DNA of 64,000 nucleotides, taken from Motacilla alba alba (Eukaryota; Chordata; Aves; Passeriformes; Motacillidae). A program made the translations under genes and the position numbers. Shown piece after piece: positions 11,601 through 23,600 of the stretch. Each line of letters opens with the position of its first letter. The first letter of the stretch is position 1. Location of the stretch: contig NC_052032.1 in NCBI RefSeq assembly GCF_015832195.1, positions 7,384,618 through 7,448,617 of the forward strand, written 5' to 3'. The notes under the pieces were generated by a model. That model saw nothing but the letters and a program-made list of their open reading frames with translations. It was not told where the DNA came from and made no database searches.

Positions 11601-14600
11601 CAGGAGGAGCCCCCAGCTTACCCCCAGCCAACGCTGCCCTTTGTTGGCCGTGTGGTGGAGCTGCACTTTCCGGAGGGATATGCTGTAGATCACGCCATCC
11701 TCCAGCTCTTCTCCAATCTCCTGTGTGGAGCTCTGCATGGAAAGACAAGATATACCGTGAGATAAAGAGAGCAAAGCGTGGCAGAGATGCTTTTGTGGCT
11801 CCTACGAGGGATCCCAGCAAGCCAAAGGCAGCAGCTGGCTGGCAGCGAGTCTCCCTCACCTGCTCAGAAATGCAAACCAGGTGACACCAGTGTGTCTGGC
11901 TGGCTGAGCCTGCCCACAGTGGAGCCAGGACTTTGGGAAGCTGTTCTCGGTCTGTCCCACATCCCCTGGCTCCATGTCTCAGCCCTTCAGCAAAGCCAGG
12001 CTGTGCCAGTGCAAGGTGGGACCCCTCACAAGGCAGGCAAAGGGACAGTGACAGCACAGCCCAGTGCCCAGCCCTGGCTGCTTCCCTCCCCAAGCCTCTG
12101 CCTCTCCAGTGAGGTGACAGTGGCTGCTGGTCTGAGCAGAGTCACAGTGATCTGAACCAAGCACCCTGGTGCACTTCCCTAATCAATAATCACTGTCAAA
12201 CCAAGCTGCCCACCAGCTCTGGCAGCACTGGCCACAGCACGAGGCAGAAATCCAAAGCTCAAAGCTGGGGGGAAATCCCAGAGATTTGCACCAGGGTGGG
12301 ATCAGGCACGGCCAGGACTGGTCTGGGTACAGGGTTCAGGCACCTCTGGGTGCTATGAGGCTCCCATTTCTGCTCTGGAGGATGGAGAGCACCAAGAATT
12401 TGGTGAGGAAAGGGGTGAGGCTTCTCAGGGCAGATGCCCAGGCACACGCCTCCCCCAGCACCACATACCAGCACGGGCTCAGCAGCAGCTCCAGCCCCAC
12501 AAGGACAATTTGGTTCCCTCCTCCTCCTCCTCCTCCTCCCTAACCACGCTCTGCTGAGTCAGTGCCTCCCTTAAGAAGATTTATCCAGATCCTTTTAAAC
12601 ACTGCAGGGATCTCCCCCGCCCTCCATCCCCCTCACCAAATGGCAGGACATGGACGAACACACACCAAAACCCACAGCTCAGCAGAAGGAGAAAATGCCT
12701 GAAAGCAATAAGCTGCTTAGAGGGGGAGGTGACCACCACTGGGACACAGGGCTGTGGGGACAAACCTCTTCTGCCAGAGCCAGCCCTCAGCTTTCCCTGC
12801 AACTGCCCCTCAAAGAGCCCTGAGCACCGACAACAACACTCTGAGGAAGAACTGCAGTGAAAGGATTTAGGATGGAGCCCCAGAGGTGATGCTGCTCCCT
12901 GCAAAAAATCCTCCCCCAAACTGCCCTGTGAACACGGGGACAGCCACACCCAGGCTCAAAGAGGCTGCACACCTCAGGAGACAGGAGCAGAACACGACCA
13001 CCAGACCCTGAGCTGATGGATCCCATGTGCACCCAAATGCTCTTGATCCACCCTCCTTTGCCAGCCCCAGCACAGCAGTGCTCCCTGCTCTGCTCTCCTC
13101 TCACACCCTGCTCAAGCCAGGCTTGCTCCTCACAAGCAATCAAGGCAGGGAAGCACAGCCAGCCCAGAGACTGAGGGGGAGCTTGGAAAAGCCTCTCATT
13201 CATGGCTGTAATGAATGAGGGCAGAGAATCCCCCTGGGCAGGGTTACTGACTTTTTCACTTTCTGCTGAACCTGCTTTTCTCACTTCATGCCAGACCGTG
13301 GAGAGGTTTGGTTTGCTGAAGTTCAAGGAGTTGTGAACATCAGGAGCCTTTCCCAGGGTTCACTGGCTTCCAGAGCAAGCCTGAGAGCACCCACATGAGG
13401 CAGCAGACACCAAACATCCTTCCTGGCACCTGCGTCCGTCCCTCTCTTGTTCCGTGCTCTGGGATAAATTATGACACAAATTTGTGTTCAAGTACACTGC
13501 CCTGGGGACTGGCACAACCTTGGGAGAGGGCTGCCAGCACAGCTAAAGCTTTGTGTCCACCGTGGATCAAACATCTACACTGACAGCACCTAACCAAGTT
13601 GGCCAAGTTGTCTTTCTTCCACCTTTAGCTGCTGTTTCCAACAAAAACAAAAAAATCATAAAAAAAAAAAAAAAAAAAAAAAGCCATGGAAACATTTCCC
13701 AATTTGTCCTGGGCTCTTTCCCAGCCTTCACCACCCAACCTGCATTGCATGTCAGCCCTACCCCTGTGTACCTCCCACTTAAGCTGAGAGGAAAGCTCTG
13801 GGTCCAGCAGGACCAGAGCCCTGTACAGTCTAACTCAGAAAAGAGATTTGGTTGGGCAGTTGTAAACCCCAGACGAAAATATCAAGAAAAATCAGATGCT
13901 TGCTGACATGCAATTAAATTCATAAATTCAATCGTATGGGAGGAAAAAACCACCTCAGGATCAACCCATGAATCATTGGCAACCACTGGGCAACTACAGT
14001 GGAAAGTATTGCCACAACCATGCAGGGTTTTCACTCTGCATTTCATGTCACGTGCAGGGGATACACCCCATTCTGATGTGCAGAAAAGCAAATTTCATTT
14101 CCTTCCCATATCCAAGACTGTCAGATTCATTCATTTTTTGCCCTGCTGACTTGTGCGATATCCCCCAAAGTTCCCCCTTTGCAAACCACACACGAAGGCC
14201 ACAGCTTCCCAGCGGCCTGCAGGCTCCTGCCAAGAGCCAGGAGAGCTGCTACACTGGGACATTCTAAAATTTGGCTATTTATATTCCGCGTGAGCTTCCT
14301 CTTTGCTACGGCTGCTCCTCCGGGATGCTGATTGTGCATTCCGCACACGTTGGTCAAAAACCGACCCAAAGCAAAAAAGCAGCAGCAGGACGGAGCCAGA
14401 GCAGTCTCGTTCCAACACCGGCACCAAGCACACGTTTCTCCCCTTGCAGGTGAGGAGATGAGCTGGGAGCAGGGCAGAGACAGACCCAAAACCTTGAACT
14501 GTGCCTTATGTTTGTGCTGGCCACCCAGAATCCTGCGCTCACACCAGCGAGTCAAGCAAAGCTGAATGCCTTCAAAATGGTCTCTAAAGAGACAGATGAG

Positions 14601-17600
14601 TGCTGTCCTTTCCTCAGATTATTGGAAATGACACTGTTTCAAAAGATGCAGAGCAGACAGGGCCTTGGAGGCAACAGTCACTGCTCCCCGCTGCCTGCCC
14701 TGCACATCTGCTGGAATTTTCTGCCCCTCAGAAGAAGGGAACATGAGTCAGCCAGCACACAAACCCTCCTCCACCTCAGCCTGAGGGTGAGACACAGGTG
14801 AAGAGCCCCTTCTGTTGGCACAAGGGATGAATCCAACAGGCCCAGGCAGTGCTTTAAACATCTGCAACAAGATTCGATGGTTATGGCATCTGCAGCTTCC
14901 ACCAAATTCATACAGGTGGGACCCGGCAGCCCAGAAAGTGAGGTCCAACACATTTCAAGATGGGCACCAAGAAGAGGGAACACACAGAAAGAATGAAGGT
15001 TTGGTTTGATTTCTCCAGCTCACTGTGCAATCCTGGTCCTCTCCACACATCAGGCAAAAGGCCTCTGGCTGGAGGGGCACAAGGAAAAGCCACATGTTTA
15101 ACTCTCCCCGGTTGTGCAGAGCAGAGGCTTTTGCAGGAGCAGCCGTGAGTGAACTCTGCAGGAGTTCATCCCCTGAAATATGAAACGGGAGTCTGCACCA
15201 GATGGCTGCCCTGGGCCTGGGGACTGCCTCTTCCAATTGCAGCCAGCCCTGGAGCTCCCACTGATGGTTCAAAGCTTTTGTGACTGCACCAGGGAGGAAT
15301 TCCTGCTCCGTGCAATAAACTCTTCTGCTCTCTGCTGAATGTTCTCGTACTCGGCGTGGTGTCAAACCCCACGTCTTCACACAGAGGATTAATAAGGAGC
15401 CCTGGATGCAGCCAAGGTTTGTGAGCCTGGAGGAAGGGTGTGAGGAACCCCGAGAGCCAGGCAGAGAGCAGCAGCAGGGACTCTGCCTTCGGCTCTTCCC
15501 GACAGATGAAAGGAGGGGCAAATGCAAAAACCAAACAGCAAAGCAAAACATTGGCTCAGGCTCTGCATTTTGGGAAGTGTTTGAGCTCAGTCACAAAGGT
15601 GGTTTTAGTTAGACAGGAGCAAAGTGCAGGATTAAGTGTGAGCGTGGCTGCATCCCCACACTTACACACAGACAATTACCCAACAATTACCAGGTCTTAA
15701 GAGCTCCGGTCCCACGTGCCCCAGGTTAGTGCACTGGCCTCCAAAGGCACAAAAATAATGAACTGTTAGTGGAAAAAGGTATTAATTTCAGCACACATGG
15801 AGGAGGCACAACTGCTAAAGTGCTTTTGCTGATGCTCTCTGGACCACAGCTGGTTTAACAATCACGGTATTTGTGTTACTGTGCTCCCTTTTCTGTTGAG
15901 TTACACAAAATGCCTGTTCTACAGACAGGTACAGAGCAGCACCGAGAGATTGCCCAAGATTTCAAAGGGGCTGCTGCTAAGAGAGGAGCAGACACTAACC
16001 CTGCCCATGGGAAGCCAGGAATGTGTGCCTGCTGGGAATTAACAGTCCCACTGGCTAATGAGACAAGAAAAGGCAGAGCTGAGCCCTGGAGACGTCACCA
16101 GGGGTTTCCCATTGAAGCTCCGCGCTTGCACAAGCTCAAAAGAACTCACTGAAAGGTGCTAAAGCCAGGAACAGCAAGTGGGGGTTTGGTCTTTACAATC
16201 CCCAGCCCTTTCTCAGAACGATCCCTCCCCGCTAGCAAGGGGAAATGGGCCTTTCCGGAAACAGAGGAAACGGGCTCCAGCACGGCCCGTGTCCAACACC
16301 ACCCCCAGCTCACTTTCATTTCACCCCCAGGAGCAAACCCTGAACCCCTGCAAGGAACAGCAGCGACTCTGGGACCTCTTATGCAAAGCTGAGTGTATGA
16401 CATTATGTAAAAGGAAATAGGAAAAAAGTCAGCCCCGGGTAGTGAAAGGAAAACAAGCTCAGTTCTGTGAACCGAAGATAAAGACCACAAAAGCAGAAGC
16501 ACCCTCTGTCCTACACGTCCAAAATAAGCACACACAGCACAACGCTCTTCCCCATGGGGACTTCCAGGCAAAAAAGCCCTGTGGTGGCTCTTCCCCCACA
16601 GCTCTGCCTCGAGGGATCATCCACTCCTGGCACTCACAGTTTCCTTCCCCTGGCTGTGCTCAGGAAGGCTACAAGGACTACCCCGAGTGCTGAGGAAGCT
16701 GACAAACATCCCCTGTTTCAGGGGAAGGAAAGGTGCCCACGCTGGTGACTCACGGCATGTCCTGTGGAACAGCAGCCCCACTGAGGGCAGGAGCACTTTG
16801 GCTCCAAAACACCATCCCAGCCATGGCCATGGTGGCACTGGGGTGCCTCTCTCCACCTGGGAAGTTCATCTCCCACTGTCTCCTTTCCCCTGAGTGCTCC
16901 TGTTGCTGCTGATGGAGCTCAGTCCCCTGCCACAGCTCAGCTGCACCCGGCCCCTGCTCCCCATGCAGGGGTGTCCAGCAGAAAGACACAATTCCTTTGG
17001 GTTTTCAGCACACTCTGCCTTCCTTCCTGCCTGCTCCGAGCTGCCTCAAAGCAGGACCGATTCCAGCAGCCCATAAAAACACAGCGACAGAAGGGGAAAC
17101 AGGAAAAGAACAGAAAAAGGGCCAGAGGCTGAACTCAAACCCACCATGAAACAGGGGTGGTTTTGCCAGGACACCAGGCCAGTGGCAACAGCTGAGGGCC
17201 TGTTCTGTCCCCTGCAGTTGCTGGGCTCCACAGCTGGGCTTTCCTGACACTCTGCTCCAGCTGTTTCAGCACAGACAGCTGTGTCCCAGGGGAACAGCCC
17301 TGGAGCCAGTGCATCACCCAGCACCAGGATGGGGCAGAGAGGGAGAGAGAGAGGGGCCACATCACCCCATATCTGCCTCTTGTAGGGACCTTACACCTCC
17401 TCCCTCGGGCTCTGTGGGTCCTGAGACCAACAGTGGCTCTGTCCCTGTGTCTGTGACCCAGAGGGGCTGCAGAGGGTATCCAAAGGCAGCCTTCTCCACC
17501 CTGGCAGCTCAGAGAGAAGAGAAGCTGGGTTACAGAGGCATCTTGTGACTCAAACACGCAGTGAGTCAGTGGCTGGAGCAAGGATTAGGAGCTCAGCTCT

Positions 17601-20600
17601 CAGTCCAGGAATGAGACAAAGCAGATAAGCAAGATTCCTCCCCCATTTTGCTCCTGGTTTGCTTTTAGAGAAAACTAAGAGCCTTCCCACGTGGAGAGAC
17701 TTTTCCCACTCTTTTTGTGGTTTGGAAATCAAAGACTCTGCATGGCCACTCCATCCCCAGCCTTCAAGGGGCAGGATCAGAGCCCTGAGGTGGGGAAATG
17801 CAGGTGCTGGGGGATCAGGCTGTCAGGGGGACTCCCCAGGGAAAAGCAAACTCCAGCCACAACAGGGATGAACTGCAAACCCTGAGTTTCCTACGCCCAG
17901 GAAGCCACCAGCCGTTTGCACCCCACATGGAAACACCACCTCGTGTCCCCTCCCTGGGGACGTGCTGGGATGGGCTCCCCTCGCAGGCTATTCGAAGAAA
18001 ACTGAGTGCAGCAGGTTTTGCTTCCTCTCTAAGTCGACGGAAAAAAAAGATCCCGCCGACACAGCAGATGTGGCTCTTGCTCCACAGCCCTGTGCTCGTG
18101 ATGGCCCCGGCAGCATCCCTGCCCAGAGCCAACGCCTCTGCAGGGCCAGGCTCGGAGCAGAGGGACACAGCCCTCGCTCTGTGAGCAACTGCTGCGCCAC
18201 CGACTCGCCCACACCCCCGGGGCATTACTGGAAGTGAAACCAGAACGACGCGGCTGGTGAAAAATGGTGCATAAAAAATTAATGTAGGTACGGCTCTGCG
18301 AGGTTAAATAAAGATCGAGCGTCTCATCCCGAGTCATTTCGGCTCAGAACAAAAGGTTTGTGTTTTACTGAGATGGAACAGGAAAATCTGCAAAAAAAAC
18401 CCCATAACTGAAACAAGTTCAAAAACTGATTGATGTTTTTCTGGGTGTACAGTAGCACCTGGAAGTCACATGCAACGTGACAGTTCCCCAGTGCCTTGTT
18501 CAAATGTGAAATAAAACATGAGAGGGTGTCCTGAAGAGCTCCAGCCTACCTGACCTCATGCTACTCTATTGATTCCACCTCTGGAGCTGGACCTGGGTGC
18601 ACCAACTGTGTTATTTCTGCAGCAGCAACAGCTGCCAGCCAGGGGTGTTGGGAAAGGGATGGAGATGAGGCTGGCACTCAGAGATGATGTTCCTTCAAAC
18701 TGATTGGAATAGTCACAGCTAAAATGTCAATTCTGGCTTCACACATGTTCACCAGGACACACAGACTTGTTCCTTGTGGCAGCTCCGGGGCAATGCTTGT
18801 CCTTTGCATGCATCAGCACCTGCAAGTGACTTCATCTTCACAAAAGCCTTTACGATCCCTGAGATGCAAAACCTTGAACACTCTCCAGCTCTCAGCCCAT
18901 GCACCAGCCCAGACAGCCAAAAAATTCGTCTTAAGAAGCATCAGTTGCAATAAAATCAGCTCCTTTTGTCAAACCTGCCCCTTGCCCTGGCACATCCGTG
19001 TCCTGCATGAATGAAGCGCTCACCTGGGCACACGCCAGGTGGGATGTGCAGCAAGGGCAGAGCAAAGATCACAACTGCCAGGTGTAAAACACCAGCCCAG
19101 CCCCAAGAGGAGGCTGTCAGCCCCTCATGCCGTGCTGAACCATCCCACTGGCCCCACACTGACATTCCCAGAGAGTTTCACCCCACAGTAATCCCCAGCA
19201 GCCTGGTTAAACTGTAAATGTAAATGTCTGGGCAGCAACTGGCCTGCTGCAGTTTGCAGAGGGGAAAAGACAGCAAAGCCACATCTGCGTGGAATTCTGA
19301 AGGTGCACATACTTTGAAGGTGCTGTCCAAAAGCCACAGCCTTGCCTGGCCACACTCTGCCTGGCAGAAACTGCACCTTTCCCCTCCCTTTCCATTTGAA
19401 CAAGGTTAATTTCAATCTAGCTCAGACACATCCTTAGCTTAGCTAAGCTGAACCGAAATAAGCCCCAGTGCAATAAACGTGTCCACCCATGTGTTTACTC
19501 TGCCTTACTGGCATTCCCTCCACCAAACCCGGCGTGACCGAACGTGGGCAAAGCCCAGAGCTTTTAGGGGCCCCCTCCTCAGAATCCCGTGGCCGCAGCC
19601 CGTGCGGAGGAGGATGCCCGGGGGGCTCCGCATGCCCGCAGCCCAGCCCGGCCCCGGGCACGCTCTGCCAGCCGGCTCAATGGCACCACTGTGCTCCCGG
19701 GGCCGCAGAGGGGCTGGCAGCGCCGGTGGCACGGCGACAGCCCCGGCGATGGCTCGCTCTTTGTGTGCGTGTCTGCACCAGGGTGACCCAGTAAACAGCT
19801 GAAGCAGAGAAAATGCACGAACAATCCAGCGCGGAGGGGCTGACGGCGAAAGGACGGCAGCGATAAATGCGAGGCTTTGTTCTCCGGCCGTGCCCTCCTC
19901 GCCCAGCTCGCAGCCCGGCCGGGATGAGGATGAGGATGAGGATGACGCGCGGCTCCTCCATTTGCCGCTGGGCTCTGCTTGCCGGGCTCGTCCCAGCCTC
20001 CTCCTGCCACCCGCAGCCCCAGCGTGTCCCAGCACAGCCCAGCTGCGGGATTCAGGCCATCCCCTTGGCTCCGCGCAGGTTTTCCCCTCGCGGAGCATCC
20101 CCGCTACTTGCTCCCCTCCCCGCGGCGCCCGTGGGAAGGTGGAAGAGGCAAGAGCAAGCGCTCCTGCTTTGTAATCAACAGAATCTCACCTTGGGAGCAT
20201 TACTTAAATAGGTGTCAAGGAGGCAGGAGGTGCGACATGAGCAGGTGGCAACATGCCGACACCTGCGGGGGGAACGGGATGCTCCGCCAGCTCCGGTGAT
20301 TTCCACAGCTGAGGCAAATGAGATTTTGCGATTAACTGGCACCTTTTGGGAGAAAACCGCTGGAAAAGGATAAAACTCCCGCTGTTGTCAACTGTCTGAA
20401 CGCACAGCGAAGTGAGGTTTGGCCCCGGGTCCCGCCCGGAGCGCTGAGTGTGCCAGACCTGCGGCACAAGGAATGCGGGTGCCCGGGCTGGGAGGACAAA
20501 TCCCCCCTCCAGACCCTCAGCCCCGCTCTGTGGGTGCGGGTTTGGCCATGGAGCACACGGGAGCAGCTCCAACACCCACAGGTGCCAGTTCCTCCTGGCC

Positions 20601-23600
20601 ACAGCACCCGGGTGAGCCGGTACACGCACGTTCCACCTCCACTCATCTGTCCCTGCCACCCTGCCCCCTTCATCCTCTGGCATCAGCAGCCACAGGTGAG
20701 CACTCCTGCAGCTCACCTTCCCTTTTAACAAAATTATTCTGGGGGACACACCCTGGGATACCCAAAAAGCTGAAATGCACAGTGACCGTGGGGCAGCATC
20801 AATGTGAAGAGGGCAGAGGGGCCCACCTTCCTTTCCTTTGATGTTCCCAGGAATAAGACCAGCCAAGCCTCAATCATCCCCATCCTCCCAGAGCTTTTTG
20901 CTGAGGAGCACACCAAAACCCGTGGGAATGAGCACTGGGAGGGATGGAGCTGGTGGAATACCCCCCCCCAAGAAGCACCTCAGGGAAGAAGCGTTTGTTA
21001 TGACACTGGTGTGATCCATAGCCAGGCTCTGAGTCACCCCAGCACTGCCAGGGAAGAACCAGCCAGGCCTGTCCTGTCTCTGTGCCAGCTCTCACTGTTG
21101 CAAGCAGGACAGAACAGAGTGCAGCACATTGTCTGGAAAGCCAGCAATGCCAGCGAGTGTCACCAGCCAACGCACGGCTCAGCACGGGGCTCCTGGGCAG
21201 CACAACTGCAGCTGCGACCAGACAGCCATGAAAAATACAACCCAAAGCAAACAAATAGCAGCTCTCAGAGGCAAGCTGGGCTGCTTCAAGGTGATGAACC
21301 AACCTGAGCCTAGGCCTTGCCCTGGAGGGTCTGCAGTGATTGTTGGGGTCACAGCACCAGCCCCAGCTCACATCCCCCAGCTCCCAGGCTCTGCTGCTGC
21401 TGCAGGGCACAGAGCCAGACCTTGCCAGCAGCAGGCCACCAAGTGAGCCTTTCAGACAGCTGTCTGACCAAAATCCCTGGGGTTTCTGCCTAAACTGGAG
21501 GGTGAGGTTGAACCCCCCAGCTGCATGAAGGTGGAGCTTCAGCATCCTTATTGACTTCCCACAGCTGAGCTTTGCCCCTGCCAGACCCAGGCACGGTGCT
21601 TTGCTTTGCCCAGCTTGGCTAAACCCTGCTTTCCTGAAGTCAGTTCTGACTCCTAGAGGTGAACCCAAAGCAAACACATAATTTCACAAACACACTCTGG
21701 CTGCAGCAGGAGCCTGGGGCAGGCTCTCAGCTTCAGAGTCTCCATGGAGACCCAAGCTCTGCAAGGAGCAGAGAAAGGCTGCGTGGTTTTGCTCCATCAC
21801 ACGAAAAGGAGTTCTGGTAAGACGGGTAGCAAACCCTTTGCCATGCAGGTTTCCACACAAACTCTCAGTTCAGCTGCTGGACTGTGGTTAGCAGAAAGCA
21901 AAGCCGCTCTAAAAATAATGCCTCAGCATTCCAGGTGAAGTTGCCTCCGATGAGTTTCCTCTCCAATCTGCTCTGTTTGCAAGTTAGACCAACTTTTTTC
22001 CCCTCCCATCGGCTCTGAGGACTCGGCTGGTGCCTGGCAGCCAGAGCCATCCCCATCCTGCCTCTGCTGAGCCCGGGGCTCCCCAGGCAGCTGCTCCCAG
22101 CACCCCACGTGCACAGGGAAGCCGCCCTTTCTCGTCCCAGCATGTTTCTGACAGCAGAGCTCATCCAAATACCAACGGCGTAATGAAAACAAACTGCCGT
22201 GGAGCCAGCCGAGGCAAAAGGGCCACGCCAGGAGCCTCTGCCTGTGCTTAATCTCCAGTGACATTCAGCTGTCACATAACTCCTGACCCTCAGGTGGAGG
22301 GAACTCGGCGTTATCTAACGCAAAAGTGCTGCCCTGCAAGAACCCGCGCCAACACAGCCCCGGGAATGTAACCGAAAAGAGGTGATTTGCATAACATCAC
22401 AAAAACAAACCCAAACCAGGTGAGGGACGAGCTCTGGGGAGCTGCAGAGTCACTTGAGCGCACAGGAGGAGGGCAGCGTTTGCTCAGCACAGCCCACGCT
22501 GCCACAGGCTGAGAACTGGGAGAGGACCTTCCTGGCGCCTCTGGCAGAGCTGATCCAAAGGTGTTAACAGAACACAAGGCCCCTCCACAAACCCCCCCCG
22601 GGCTAACCCAGTGCCCAGAGCAGCCCTTGCAGCTCTGCCCCTGCTCCGACCCCCTCCCCGTGACTCCCTCCAGGGGCCCGGCTGCGATTACTGGGATTAC
22701 TGGGATTACTGGGATTAGCGCTCCCTGCCCGAGCTCAGCACTCCCTTTCCCTAATGACTCAGGAGCAAAGTCCAAATGCATCGTTCCTGGGGCTGCTGTG
22801 ACGTGCAGGTGAGTCCCCACCTGGGCAGTGAGACACCTGAGAACTGCAGGATCCAAACATCCCAGTCCTTGGCCCTGCTGCTGGTGCTGCCAGGAATGCT
22901 CCAGCCAGGGGCTGCCACACGGTTTCAGTGTGATGCTTCTTCCTGGGCACCAAACCCCGCTGCCAGCCTCACCTTCCAGCCCACAGACGCTTCTCTCTGC
23001 AGAACAAAGATCCCACAGACCCCTGGAACAACAGGCACACACTTGGGACCAGCCACGGATGCTGCTGTGGCATCTAACCCACACAAACACATTAACCTGG
23101 AAAAGGAGTCGGTCCCACAACTCAAATCTTTCTCCCCAAGGCCAAAGGAATGTTTCAAACCCCAATCCTCCTCACCCAGACCCCACCAAAGCAATGCACA
23201 AACCCTGACTGGCCAGGAGCTGTGCTGGAGCCCCCCGGGGCCCCCCGCCAGCAGCTCAGCCAGCTTTGTATCCAAATCCTGCTCCTTAGCAACCACATTT
23301 TTTTCCCCCCTCTTGCTGAGTCCGTGGGAGATGAAGAAATATTTGAGAGCTGAGACAGCCCTGCTGCAAGGATATATTTAAATAAAAGGAGCATGGACGT
23401 TTGAAAGGCAGTCATTAGACAGCTCTGGAGATAAGGGAGCTGGAGAAAGTGTGAGCAGGGCATACCCAGCCTTTAAATGTGGTCTGGAGTGACCTAAATA
23501 AGCTTTTTCCTCCTTCAATTACACTCCCCTCGGGGGACGCAGTGGCTGGTTAGAGAGCTGGGAAGGGGGATGGAGGAGCTGCTGGCCAGACCAACTCAGG

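Larger units (their letters stand above)
11733..19540 (-). other. RALGDS intron 1, proximal part
   Basis: Intronic sequence without exon-like or RNA-gene-like content that I can support. It contains a (CCT)n tract at about 12513-12541, a 23-base A-run at 13660-13682 and a MEF2-like CTATTTATA near 14275. The remainder is ordinary GC-rich intron. Confidence 0.6.

Noticed and set aside
19505..20098. 197-codon minus-strand frame in the CpG-rich block
   Set aside because: GC-driven open frame with Arg/Ser/Pro composition and no recognisable domain or donor site.
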